Source of the DNA: Gigantopelta aegis
Taxonomy: Eukaryota > Mollusca > Gastropoda > Neomphalida > Peltospiridae
Assembly: GCF_016097555.1 (NCBI RefSeq)
Contig: NC_054704.1
Span: forward strand, 75,724,118-75,788,117
Length of the DNA stretch: 64,000 bases
Direction: 5' to 3'
Shown here: piece after piece, positions 11,472 through 21,399 of the stretch
How positions within the stretch are numbered: the first letter of the stretch is position 1
How the letters are laid out: every line of letters starts with the position of its first letter
Program-made: the position numbers and the translations under genes
Notes under the pieces: generated by a model
The model's input: the letters and a program-made list of their open reading frames with translations, nothing else
The model's database searches: none
Told to the model about the DNA's origin: nothing

Positions 11472-11605
11472 GGGGACGAGACATAGCCCAGTAGTAAAGC
11501 GCTTGCTAGACAGTCTAGGATTGATCTCCGTCGGCAGACCCATTGGGCCATTTCTTGCTCCTGGTATATCAAAGACCATGGTATGTGCTGTTCTGTCTGT
11601 GTAGT
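11472..11605 (+). mobile_element. 5' part of a tRNA-derived SINE
   Basis: GGACGAGACATAGCCCAGTA is the head and TCTAGGATTGATCTCCGTCG the B-box region. The body stops after CTGTTCTGTCTGTGTAG and is replaced by an unrelated repeat, so the copy is truncated at its 3' side. Confidence 0.75.
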
Positions 11606-11692
11606 TTAAATAATATTTATTCCCAATTATAATGCTGGTTGGGGATTGGCCAACAGGCAAAATTCCTATATCAAGGCCTCTCCCTACAATTT
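11606..11692 (+). repeat. Dispersed repeat fused to SINE 3' side, second copy at 43905-43990
   Basis: TTTAAATAATATTTATTCCC followed by AATTATAATGCTGGTTGGGG and TATATCAAGGCCTCTCCCTA recurs with few changes at 43905-43990. It could be an alternative SINE tail or the end of a LINE; no coding part is present. Confidence 0.65.
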
Positions 11693-12282
11693 GAAAATGT
11701 AATTCAGGTTTATACAAGATGACAGACCAATGGTAAATCAATGATTGCAAATCTTAAAGACATATTCCCACAGGCAAGTTAATAAATCTGTTCTCAACCC
11801 CAGGTCTACCAAGGATTATAAATAAAAGTAACCTAGATTACTATTTGACCATGTTTCTAAGGACAATCAATAACAATTAAAAACCCAATACAATTAACAA
11901 CAGAGCTCACCCTGTCCACTGCTAAATGAGCCATTTGCCAATTTTTATTTTAAGAAGTGGCTACAACATTTAATATTGGGCTAATAAACTTTTCTTTAAA
12001 TTGGCCACTTTTTAATATGGAAATACTCTACATGTGAAAACTAGCTGAAACAAAATTCTTTTCAGGGAGAGTCCTGATTAATCTACCGCAAATGAACATA
12101 AATTTCCATTAAATATATATATAAAACATTCTCCCTCCCTCCCTCCCTCCCTCCCTCCCTCTCTCTGTATTACATCAGTCTCCATGTCTCAACTTTGAAA
12201 AATCTTTGTTGTAACCCACCCAACTCCCTTTTCTGCAAAAACAAAATGCACTCCACACACATTTTTAATTAACATTTATATG
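11693..12282. other. Intergenic AT-rich stretch with a short (CTCC)n run
   Basis: Nothing coding. A (CCCT)n microsatellite lies at about 12130-12163. Confidence 0.5.
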
Positions 12283-12515
12283 ACATCGAACTGTCCGACA
12301 TGGTTAAGGACCACACAGATAATTACAGAAGAAAACTTGCTGTAACTCAATGAGTTACTCTTTGGATTAGCAGCAAGAGATCTTTTATAAGCACCATCCC
12401 AAAGACAGCATAATACATACACATACTTTGTAACTCCAGTAGTGGAGCACTGGCTGGAATGAGATAAGAAATGGCTCACTGGGCCCACTGACTGTTCGAT
12501 CCTGTTAATCAGGCA
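12283..12515 (-). mobile_element. Diverged tRNA-derived SINE, missing its 3' tail
   Basis: + strand text ACATGGTTAAGGACCACACA, then AGCAAGAGATCTTTTATAAG, then AGTGGAGCACTGGCTGGAAT matches the shared body in inverse. The head is diverged. Confidence 0.7.
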
Positions 12516-12525
12516 TTGGGCGAAG

Positions 12526-12855
12526 GAAAGAAGGAAATGTTTTATTTAATGACACACTCAACACATTTTATTTACGGTTATATGGTGTCAGATATATGGT
12601 TATGGACCACACAGATATTGAGAGAGGAAACCTGCTGTCGCCACTTCATGGTCTACTCTTATCGATTAGCAGCAAGGGATTTTTTATATACACTATCCCA
12701 CACAGGGTAGTACATACCATGGCTTTTGATACATCAGCCATGGTGCACTGGCTGGAACGAGAAATAGCCCAATGGGTCCACTGATGGGGATCGATCCTAG
12801 ACTGACCACGCATCGAGGGGGCACTTTACCACTGGGCTACACCATGCCCCGGCAT
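12526..12855 (-). mobile_element. Full-length tRNA-derived SINE (head 1, tail 1)
   Basis: From the tail AGGAAATGTTTTATTTAATG (12530) through the body AGCAAGGGATTTTTTATATA to the tRNA head ending TTACCACTGGGCTACACCAT. It lies immediately 3' of the Ly6 gene. Confidence 0.85.
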
Positions 12856-12982
12856 CGGGCGAGTGCTTTCTTTATGCAGATGAAGTTTTTCTTTCTTTTT
12901 TCTCTCCTTTCCATTTCTAATCTAAGTGACCCAAAACAGTTTCAAATATCCATTATTTCATATATGTACAGATCACAGAAGT

Positions 12983-12988
12983 TTTATT
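12983..12988 (-). terminator. Poly(A) signal AATAAA of the Ly6 gene
   Basis: AATAAA on the - strand, 81 bp after the stop codon at 13070. Its position fits the 3' end of the Ly6-type transcript. Confidence 0.6.
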
Positions 12989-13069
12989 TTCATGGAAGGT
13001 TAAGACAATCACAGTTTACTAATAATGACAATTCCACTGAGTATTGACATACAATATGTTGTTACTGTT

Positions 13070-13266
13070 TTAGAGGTGGTTATATGCCAGAATGAGCACA
13101 CACATGATCAACGCCAGCAGAGATTGTGTATGGTTGCCATGGTTACAGAAGTCTGTGTTGCACGTACACACTTTGAAGTTGATCCCACCCTGGTTTTCAT
13201 TGTAACATTTCTCTGTTGTCTGCACCAAACATCCTCGAATCACCTCCACAATTCTCACCTGGCCCT
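13070..13266 (-). CDS. Ly6 gene exon 3 (finger 3 and GPI-type tail)
   Basis: Acceptor TTTCTTCAG; reads EGQVRIVEVIRGCLVQTTEK, ends the domain at CTCNTDFCNHG and terminates after the hydrophobic tail. An alternative acceptor two bases later would break the frame. Confidence 0.85.
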
Positions 13267-16200
13267 CTGAAGAAAGGAAAGAAAAATGTTAAACAACACC
13301 CCAGCACATTTTAAAATACAGCTGTTTACAGGTGCAGATCCAGGATTTTTTGCAGGGGAGTCCACATGCAACAGAAGTTGTATTTTAGTGGTGAATAAAG
13401 TTTAAAATAAGTTGAAAACATTTATTTTTATCCAGACCCCCTTGATCACCCACCCACCCTGAATCTGCACCTGGTTTGGTGTCTAACATGGTTATTTCAA
13501 CATCAGGTTCCGTGCTTATAAAATGTTTAGAGTCCGCGGACTCGATCTTTATTGATGTCACACACATATTATAATTTGTATGGCGTTGTCATGACATTAG
13601 TGTCTCAGACTCTGTTGGAGTCTCCAGTCTAGACTCTAAAAGCACCAGGCCTGGTTAATAGAGAAAAGGAGGAAATCTGTGTTCTCCATAAAAGGCTACT
13701 CTTACTGATAAACCAGCAAGGTATCTTTTACATGGCTTTCTTACAGACCAGACTACATACAACGGCCCTTGATATATCAGTTGTGGAGCACAGGTTGCAA
13801 TGAGGGTGGGGTGGGGGGACCTGAATCCACCGAGGGTGGTTGATCCTGCAATCCATCACCACTGGCAGATCCAGAAGTACCTTTTTTAATGGTGTTTTTA
13901 TTTTATTTTTAGTCCCATACCGATCCAACTGGAGGCAACTATAGGTTTCATCTCCATCCTGGCTGGCTGTCTGGATATTTTTTTCCACAATGCCTTGGGA
14001 TAATCAGTTAAAATGTTGTGTTTATCTTTATCATATACTCTTACAAGTCAAGTTTGACTTTCATGACGATTTACCCATTTTTGACAGAGTCATGGCCCTT
14101 GAACTTAGGAATTGTGTGTTATGCTTTGTCATGGCAATTTATTCACAGAATCATGACCCTGGAACTTAGAAGATAAGCAAATTTGTTGGGTCCGGTAGTG
14201 GACATGTATTGCTTTAGCAGTATCTCAGAATGCTTATTTAAATTCATCATCCACAACACTAAACTTACAGATATTGCTCCCTTTAGGAGCTCTACTAATT
14301 TACTTTCGAAAAACTCAAATTGCCCTTTTTAGAATTTTGTGAACCCTCTTTCAAATTTCTGCATCTGCATATTTTGTGGTTCAAATTTTTTCATACTATG
14401 GAATATACTACAAGTTATTTATTTCTGAGCAGACTGTTTTCTAAATTGCACACAAAAATAGGTGGTTTTTTTAATTCCATAACACTTTTACTTTTCTCCT
14501 TATGTCAAACCAAACTGAAATTATTTTTAAAAAACTACATTTTTGTAGGAGGATGGGACGGACTATAAAATACGGTAACAGCCAGCCTCCCATTGGCTCT
14601 ATGAAAAGAAGCAGCTTTAACCCCAGCCAGCCTCCGTGTTTGAATATCATTGTACTGATTCAGTGATTATTCAATGTGTGCTATTCAAAACTTCTTTTGT
14701 CAATATGTCCAACTTTACTCCAGATTTATCCCAAAGAACATGTGTAGATCACTCACATGGAGCTTATGAGGAGATTGATTTATCATTCACCTGGTATTTT
14801 CAAACGTGAAGGACTGCATAGCACATATGCACACATACACATACACACACCAGGCTCCAGTTCTACAGACTTGCAAGTACATTAGACATAATTACATGCT
14901 ATAATTATATTTAAGCACTGGAGAATAAAGCAGTGACGTGTTGTCATGACAACATCTTACCCCATCTCTCGCCTCTCTTCTTGCTGCACGTGCCAGGACA
15001 CTCGATACCTTCGACATTCGTCAGGCGGAAATTGTCACCACACCTGTAGTCATCAATACTGTTACAGCTGAAACACCGTACTGCATAACCTAAAATAAAA
15101 TGGTATAAATCATAAAAATTCCAAATTGTGTGTAAAATAAGCACCAAATTTCACACCTGAGTCCGAACACCAAATTCCACAATTCAGTCCAACACCAAAT
15201 TCCGCATCCGAGTCCAACACCAAATTCCACACCTGGGTCCACCACCAAATTCCACAACTGAGTCCAACACCAAATTCTACACCCGAGTACAACCCCAAAT
15301 TCTATACCTGAGTCCAACACCAAATTCTACACCCGAGTACAACCCCAAATTCTATACCTGAGTCCAACACCAAATTCTACACCCGAGTCCAACACCAAAT
15401 TCTACACCCGAGTCCAACACCAAATTCTACACCCGAGTCCAACACCAAATTCTACATCTGAGTCCAACACCAAATTCTACACCCGAGTGCAACACCAAAT
15501 TCTATATCTGAGTCCAACAGCAAATTCTATACCCGAGTCCAACACCAAATTCTACACCTGAGGTGGATTTAGAGGGTGTTATCCTTCATGTTTTGGTCAG
15601 AAAATGTACAGCAAATTCTTGTTTCATCGATATGAGCCAAATGGCTAAATTGGTGGTAGATCTTGTCATATCATGTCATAGGGTTTTATGTGCACATTCA
15701 GAACAAGTTGTTGTAGCGCACACCTGTCCTGGGCACAGGTGCCAATAGATCTACAATCATATGTAATTATATAGACCAGTTTAGAAAAATAATTTCTCAT
15801 TAAAAAAATTTAAACTTCTTAATTCTGATATGCCTTTTGAAATCTTTCTTTGATGATTACAAAGAAGTTGACCTCTGTAATATTTAAAGAACCCATTGTT
15901 TTGAAGTTCCTTAGACTGGCATTGGTGGTGTCATGGTTAAGTCATCGGACATAAGGCTGGTAGGTACAGGGTTCGTAGCCCGCTACCTGATCCAATCCAG
16001 AGGGAGTTTTAATGACTCAGCTGGGTAGGTGTAAGACAACTACTCCCTCTTTTCTCTCACTCACCACTAACAACTAACCCACTGTCCTGGATAGACAGCC
16101 CAGGTAGCTCAGGAGTGTACCCAAGATAGCATGCTTGAACCTTAATTGGATATAAGGACGAAAATAAGTTGAAATGACAACTTTATGAGTGGTATCCTAT

Positions 16201-17270
16201 AACAGCAACATGAGGTGAACCGTGGTACTCAGGCATAAGGGTGGCTAACTGAAAATGTTTGTGGTCGACCTATGATGATTTTATTTTGGCATGGTAGTTG
16301 TCAAGGTTGAGTACTCCCTAAAACTAATAGTCACATGACCCTCTCGATATTGATGTATTTTTTCACATAATGTATTCTGACAGAATGATCATAGAAATAT
16401 CGCCTTGAACTGCATGGAGTAATTAATGATAGCATGAATGAATGAACAGTCATTCCAGCATGGGGTGGGACCTAGCTCAGTGGTACAGCGCTCGCCTGAT
16501 GCGCTATCGATTTAAGATTGATTCCCATCGGTAGACCCATTGGGCTATTTCTCATTCCAGCCATCACTCCACAACTGGTGTAACAAAGGCTGTGGTATGT
16601 ACTATCCTGTCTGTGGGAAGGTGCATATAAAAGATCCCTTGCTGCTAATCGAAAAGAGTAGCCCATTTAGTGGCAACAGTGGGTTTCCTCTCTCAATATC
16701 TGTGTGGTCCATAACCATATGTCATACCGTAAATAAAATGTGTTGAGTGCGTCATTAAATAAAAACATTTCCTTCGCTCCAGCACAAAAATACACATCAG
16801 CTATTTGGTGTCAGAAAAGGTAAGCTTGTATATGGAAATATTATTATTACTATTATGCAAAACCACAGCATAAAGAGCTGTGGGGAAAGTATACAATACA
16901 ATACAAATATCAAGGTAAGTATATTTTAAAACTCTGTATAGAGTTTTTTTTTTATTAAAATTAATTCTGGTGGAATATATAGTGGTAGCAACCGGCCCAA
17001 TTAAACTTTCTAAAAAAACTACTAAAAACCATACATACATACATACATAATATATACATTGTGTAATATCACCATAATATACAGCCCGAGTACTCACCTC
17101 TGTAAGACAGCTAGACGGACCTAGTTCTGTTTGAGTACTCGGGCTAAGTAATATAAAATTCTGGCTACGCAAGTAGATAAACTAACTGATACTATTTTAT
17201 AAATTAACGAACCTTTCCCAACGATCAGACTGATGAATACGACAGCCACCAGGTGGCCGTTGATCAACAT
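13070..17270 (-). CDS. Ly6/uPAR three-finger domain protein, GPI-anchor type (complete)
   Basis: Three coding exons, 17270-17213, 15089-14961 and 13266-13070, join in phase 1 at both junctions and give 127 residues. Exon 1 encodes a signal peptide (MLINGHLVAVVFISLIVGKG). Ten cysteines follow in the three-finger order: RCFSC, YRC, ECPGTC, RGC, EKC, and the closing VCTCNTDFCN, which is the family signature. After it comes a short polar spacer and the hydrophobic tail SLLALIMCVLILAYNHL, as in GPI-anchored members. The RGC/EKC spacing and CTCNTDFCN box resemble invertebrate quiver/sleepless-like proteins, which act on channels or receptors at the cell surface, but I do not assign a specific orthologue. 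AATAAA follows 81 bp after the stop. Introns hold SINEs, MITEs and a 25-bp minisatellite. The fold is sure; the role is not. Confidence 0.85.
13329..13473. mobile_element. hAT-like MITE (CAGGTGCAGATCCAGG ends)
   Basis: CAGGTGCAGATCCAGGATTT at the left is matched in inverse by CTGAATCTGCACCTG at the right. It is 145 bp, intronic in the Ly6 gene. No clean target duplication could be read. Confidence 0.55.
13686..13862 (-). mobile_element. Degenerate tRNA-derived SINE fragment
   Basis: + strand AAAGGCTACTCTTACTGATA, AGCAAGGTATCTTTTACATG and ACGGCCCTTGATATATCAGT match the SINE body in inverse with many changes, followed by ATCCACCGAGGGTGGTTGAT, the remains of a head. Confidence 0.65.
13863..14349. 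other. Ly6 intron sequence, nothing recognised
   Basis: AT-rich intron 2 sequence with a short imperfect internal duplication (TCATGGCCCTTGAACTTAG near 14091 and TCATGACCCTGGAACTTAG near 14151). No exon-like segment. Confidence 0.45.
14350..14565. mobile_element. Second copy of the TAGTCCGTCCCA MITE family, left end diverged
   Basis: Shares CATACTATG, CTTATGTCAAACCAAACTG and the right end GATGGGACGGACTA (then TA) with the copy at 4407-4612. The left terminus is no longer readable. Confidence 0.6.
14566..14960. other. Ly6 intron sequence, nothing recognised
   Basis: No repeat boundary or exon seen, apart from a short ACACACATAC run near 14830. It leads into the donor of Ly6 exon 2. Confidence 0.45.
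14961..15089 (-). CDS. Ly6 gene exon 2 (fingers 1 and 2)
   Basis: Acceptor TTTATTTTAG and donor GTAAGA are both strong. Encodes YAVRCFSCNSIDDYRCGDNF through ECPGTCSKKRGERW. Phase 1 at both ends. Confidence 0.85.
15128..15562. repeat. Minisatellite, 25-bp unit, next to Ly6 exon 2
   Basis: About 17 tandem copies of CACCAAATTCTACACCCGAG plus TCCAA, with C/T variants. It starts about 40 bp upstream of the exon 2 acceptor, so it takes up the region where branch point and pyrimidine tract must lie or directly adjoins it. Confidence 0.9.
15655..15747 (+). repeat. Dispersed repeat, GGGTTTTATGTGCACATTCA family
   Basis: CATAGGGTTTTATGTGCACA, then CAGAACAAGTTGTTGTAGCG and CACACCTGTCCTGGGCACAG. Other copies lie at 17505-17615 (+) and 41190-41270 (-). 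No coding capacity. Confidence 0.65.
15913..16182 (+). mobile_element. tRNA-derived SINE of a second family (GTTAAGTCATCGGACATAAG head)
   Basis: Head GGTGTCATGGTTAAGTCATC and GGTAGGTACAGGGTTCGTAG (A- and B-box like), CAACTAACCCACTGTCCTGG body, tail CTTGAACCTTAATTGGATAT. A second copy is at 35578-35836. Shares no body with the main SINE family. Confidence 0.8.
16463..16776 (+). mobile_element. tRNA-derived SINE (head 1, tail 1), nearly full length
   Basis: Head GTGGGACCTAGCTCAGTGGT, body TATAAAAGATCCCTTGCTGC, tail GTAAATAAAATGTGTTGAGT ... CATTAAATAAAAACATTTCC. In Ly6 intron 1. Confidence 0.85.
17213..17270 (-). CDS. Ly6 gene exon 1 (signal peptide)
   Basis: ATG at 17270-17268; donor AAAG|GTTCGT. 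Nineteen codons plus one base (phase 1). Encodes the hydrophobic leader. Confidence 0.75.
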
Positions 17271-17504
17271 CTTTACACCTCTACTACATCAACGCTTTAC
17301 ATTGTTCAACGATGACGACACCATATTTGTCACACACAGCCTCTTCCGCGTCCCGAGTCACTCAACTGGTTCACACTCCTGTCCTGTTTACAGACATTAA
17401 TCGGCAACCTAGGAAGATACCTGTCAATTGTTAGTGTTCTCACCTGGCCGGCAGGTGGCACTGGTTACAATTGTAGAGCAAATGACAGCAGCTGTTAGTG
17501 AGGT

Positions 17505-17615
17505 CAGGTCAGGTGATAGGGTTTTACGTGCACATTCAGAGCAAGCTTTTGCAGCGCACGCCTGTCGTGGGCGCAGGCGTCGACTTCCACCGGTGCCTCC
17601 GTCCAGGACAGGTTG
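17505..17615 (+). repeat. Dispersed repeat, GGGTTTTACGTGCACATTCA family
   Basis: GATAGGGTTTTACGTGCACA, CAGAGCAAGCTTTTGCAGCG and GCCTGTCGTGGGCGCAGGCG match the copies at 15655-15747 and 41190-41270. It lies about 240 bp upstream of the Ly6 start codon. Confidence 0.65.
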
Positions 17616-17737
17616 CTGTTAATGTTAGTCTCTCACGTGTATTTATAAATATGTTCTCTCACGTTCAAGTTTACTTTTTAAATGAAGCAGAAATAAAATG
17701 TGCTCAAGTTGAATTATTTTATGTTGAAAAGAAAGAA

Positions 17738-18112
17738 GTTTGTTTTCGTTAACGACACCACTAATCTGATTAAAATCAGCTCCAATGGGTCTTTAATTTC
17801 CACAGGCTATAGTACAGACCAATGGAGCTGATTTTAATCAGATTGCGACACCACTAAAGCACAATCGTCGGCTATTGGATGTCAAAGATTTGGTAATTCT
17901 AACATGTAGTCTCTAAGAGGAAACCCGCTTCATTTTGTTTCCATTACTAGAAAGGGATCTATTACATGCACCACCCCTCAGACAGGATATACCGGTCGTG
18001 GTGCACTGGCTGGAACGAGAAATAGCTCAATGGACCCACCGACGGGGATCGATCCTAAACCGACCGTGCATCAAGCGAACGCTTTACAACTGTGCTACGT
18101 CCCTCCCCTTAT
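17738..18112 (-). mobile_element. tRNA-derived SINE (head 1, tail 2) carrying an 82-bp foldback insert
   Basis: + strand tail AGTTTGTTTTCGTTAACGAC, body AAAGGGATCTATTACATGCA, head TCGATCCTAAACCGACCGTG to GTGCTACGTCCC. The tail is interrupted at 17764-17845. Confidence 0.8.
17764..17845. mobile_element. 82-bp foldback element with 11-bp target duplication
   Basis: ATCTGATTAAAATCAGCTCC at the left returns inverted as GGAGCTGATTTTAATCAGAT at the right. CGACACCACTA is present on both sides (17753-17763 and 17846-17856), where an intact SINE has it once. Confidence 0.8.
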
Positions 18113-18479
18113 TTTATGTTGAAAGTTGTGTATAAATTATTTTACATGATTTGAAACTTCTTGATACTGACGTAGACAGGGGGTGGGGCGAGTTGTGCCT
18201 TGGGGGCCATAACCACCTTTTATATTTTCCCGTTGCCCCATAACAACGCCGACACTCCCCATGTGGTGCCCCATCCAATATAAAATCCTGGCTACAACAT
18301 TGCCTCGAATCTTTAGAGGTTACCCTTATTGCTGAAGTTAGAAATTTCTTGTCCCTGGCTGTACCTAGATCAAAATAACATGGTGTGTGTGCGTGCGTGT
18401 GTGTGTGGTAATAACGCAGTCAGACACCGTGACATATAGCATCTCCTCAAGGTAGACACAAATGGTACTTTGATCCACG

Positions 18480-18665
18480 TTGGAGAGACCACTGGAATTT
18501 TTCTCCTGAACAGATGTAACAAAGACCGTGGTATGTGCTATTCTCTCTGTGAGATAATACATATAAAAGATTCCCTGCTGCTAATGAAAAAGTGCAGCCA
18601 TGCTTAGAGTGCGGCTGCGGGTTTTATCTCTCATTATATCTGTGCGCATGGAATTTAAATGTATT
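18480..18665 (+). mobile_element. Degenerate SINE body fragment
   Basis: GTAACAAAGACCGTGGTATG, ATACATATAAAAGATTCCCT and TTTTATCTCTCATTATATCT follow the shared body; head and tail are eroded. Confidence 0.65.
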
Positions 18666-19205
18666 TCCTATACAATATATGTAACTGTAAATACATTATT
18701 ATAAATTTATGTATTGATTGTGTTTTTCTTTTAAAGTAAAAATGGCACTTTAATTATTTTTTTTGGTAGGGTACAAGAGCGCAGCCCATCACACCACACA
18801 CAAGCCTCGCCACCTAACACTACTGATGGCACTATCACCTAACTCGTGTATATAGTGCCACCCTCACCTAATACCCTAGTAATGTATCGTGACCCATATC
18901 GTACATCATCATTATAAGATGATATAATATAGATATTTATACCCTAATGTGTCACCTTCGAGTGATAAAGAGACTAAGCTCACAGCAAATACTGGTGGAA
19001 AATGACAGCAGGTGTTGTACTAATGGCCACAAGAGACAAGTTTCTGTTGCGGTTGAAGCAACAACAGGAGAGGGATGTGGATATGTCAGATATGAGCTGC
19101 CAGATCGGGAATACAAAAACAAATGTCACCTTCGCTTTACATCCTTTGTCACTCTCATTCACACTAAAGCGCATACGAGGTAGGGGAAGGGGGAGACCCC
19201 CCCCC

Positions 19206-19249
<44 letters not shown>

Positions 19250-19254
19250 CAATG
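18666..19254. other. Intergenic, with a C run and (CA)n
   Basis: Holds a poly-C run at about 19197-19210 and a (CA)n microsatellite at about 19212-19248. Reading frames across it are created by the repeats. Confidence 0.5.
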
Positions 19255-19440
19255 CTGGAGCAAATTATCAAATTCGGACAAAAACCATAGAGAAATTCGG
19301 GTAAAAGGAGCTGGCCTGAAACCTTTTCACCATATATTTCCATCATTCAATCCCGCAATATTATTTGTAAAATGCATAGTGATTAAGCAGTATTACTAAC
19401 ACAAATAAATGTTATCCGGATTCGGGAATTTTTGTTGAAT
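19255..19440 (+). repeat. Dispersed repeat, second copy near 24400-24575
   Basis: CTGAAACCTTTTCACCATAT, TTTCCATCATTCAATCCCGC and AAATAAATGTTATCCGGATT match CCTAAAACCTTTTTACCCTG, TTTCCATCATTCTACCCACA and GAATAAATGTTGTTATCCAG in protease intron 4. Element type unknown. Confidence 0.5.
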
Positions 19441-19507
19441 TCGGAGGAAAATCGGTCTGCACCCCACCCTCACCCAACCTCCTACACAAATAGGAGCCTA
19501 TAAGCCT

Positions 19508-19845
19508 ATGTGCGTTATTATGTCAGTTCCACTCCAGTGGTAAAGCGCTCGCTTGATGCGCAGTCGGTTTGGGATCGATCCCCGTCAGTGGGCCCTTTGG
19601 GCTATTTTTCGCTCCAGCCAGTGCACCACGACTGGTACATCAAAGGCCGTGGTATGTGCTATCCTGTCTTTGGGATGGTGCATATAAAATATCCCTTGCT
19701 GCTACTCGAAAAGAGTAGCCCATGAAGTGGCAACAGCGAGTTTCCTCCGTCAATATCTGTGTGGTCCTTAACCATATGTCTGACGCCATATAACCGTAAA
19801 TAAAATGTGTTGAGTGCGTCGTTAAATAAACCATTCCTTCCTTCC
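19508..19845 (+). mobile_element. Full-length tRNA-derived SINE (head 1, tail 1)
   Basis: Head CAGTGGTAAAGCGCTCGCTT, B-box GGGATCGATCCCCGTCAGTG, body GTGCATATAAAATATCCCTTGC, tail CATATAACCGTAAATAAAAT to AATAAACCATTCCTTCCTTC. Little diverged, hence fairly young. Confidence 0.85.
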
Positions 19846-20059
19846 ACCACTCTTACGCCATCCACTCAGTACGGTAGTGCGTTCCCCTTGCCCAATATCA
19901 TTCCCACCCCAGACTTTATTCATTGCATTATCTATTCCATACCCTAGTAGATTCCCCATCATTCCACACCCTACTGTTTTTACCTCATCCTTCACGCTAT
20001 ACCCAACATAATATTGAGTCACCCCTTCCACATATTAGTTTGTCACCCTCGTCAAACAC

Positions 20060-20297
20060 TTTGAGCGTCACCCACTGCACACCACAGTGCGTCACCCAGA
20101 ACACACCTTGATGCGTCACCCAGAGCACACTCCTATGCGTCACCGACTGCACACCACAGAGCGTCACCCAGAGCACACTCCTATGCGTCACCCACTGCAC
20201 ACCACAGAGCGTCACTCACAACACACCACAGTGCGTCACCCACAACACACCACAGTACGTCACCCACAACACACCACAGTACGTCACCCACTACGTC
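20060..20297 (+). repeat. Minisatellite, 24-bp unit with a CGTCA word in each copy, upstream of the protease gene
   Basis: About ten tandem copies of a unit like ACGTCACCCACAACACACCA plus CAGT. Each contains CGTCA, a CRE half-site. It ends about 100 bp upstream of a TATAAA word and 170 bp upstream of the chosen protease start. Confidence 0.8.
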
Positions 20298-20394
20298 AAT
20301 ATGATGCTACGGAGGTAGCATTTGTTGCTTACCGTAAATCATTTTCAGTTGTAAACGTGTCAACTACCGACTGTTGGTTTCTCAGCACTTCACG

Positions 20395-20400
20395 TATAAA
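20395..20400 (+). promoter_or_regulatory. Possible TATA box of the protease gene
   Basis: TATAAA 39 bp upstream of the first in-frame ATG (20434) and 72 bp upstream of the chosen ATG (20467). The spacing would leave a very short 5' UTR. Based only on motif and position. Confidence 0.35.
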
Positions 20401-20466
20401 CTAGTCTGCAAACTGTGTCATATTTTACAATATATGCCACGTCTTTATACAAAAGTAATAGTCAAA

Positions 20467-20539
20467 ATGAAAATGTCCAAGCTACCAACGAAGATGTCGG
20501 TTTATATTCTAATATTCATACTTGCCGTGTCCGCGACAG
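20467..20539 (+). CDS. Protease exon 1 (signal peptide)
   Basis: ATG at 20467, donor GACAG|GTGATG, phase 1 out. In-frame ATGs at 20434, 20473 and 20494 are alternatives; the hydrophobic core [10 protein letters not shown] follows all of them. Confidence 0.7.
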
Positions 20540-21311
20540 GTGATGTTTTTAATTTAATTTAAATTTTAAAAATATAATTCCAGTTAATAACAGAACAGAA
20601 CACAAATTTGTTCCCTCACTCACCATCGTTGTTACATTTTTTTTTTTTTACAACAGATTGATGTTTTTAAACACATCACTAATCAATTTTAGAAATGTAC
20701 GTAATTTCCGTATAATATATAAATACTTTGATAAATGTACTAAATTTCTTTATATTAGATATTTTTGGAGTTAAATAGCTGACTTTATTTGAAAGTGTTA
20801 ATTCTAATGTAAACGATATTTATTTCGCTACTTCTTCCATTAGCAAAGGTGTTCTATCTTTATGTGCATATTGTAAACACATTGGTCAAGTTTTAAATAA
20901 AATCAGTAATGATATAGGTTGTCTGCCCACGGAGTTTGAAGTTACGTTTTGTTTTTTTGTTTTTTCGATTGTTTAAAATCATACATTCTCACAAAATAGA
21001 TCTTCAACGTGTGGGGACAGGCAAATAAAGAAACAATCGAATGTAGAGTCTAGTAAGATAAACACATCAAGAAAATATTTTTAAAAATTCCATTAGCAGA
21101 CGACATTCTTTACAGGATATAACTAATATCACTTTAAATGTTTTTAAAATAATTTAATCTTCTTTCTTTCGTTTTTAGACTTCTGGGGGGGGGGGGGTCT
21201 TCTTTTTTTTTCGTTAAATATTTAATGCTGAGATGTCGCTAAACATATAAAATATCCCTTGCTGCTACTCGGTAAGAGTAGGTTATAATATGGCGGCAGA
21301 AGTCCAAGTAA

Positions 21312-21399
<88 letters not shown>

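Noticed and set aside
15090-15323. - strand frame with repeating GVEFGVGL text
   Set aside because: Translation of the 25-bp minisatellite upstream of Ly6 exon 2.
20087-20404. + strand frame of 105 residues rich in RHPEHT
   Set aside because: Minisatellite translation; the protease starts downstream.
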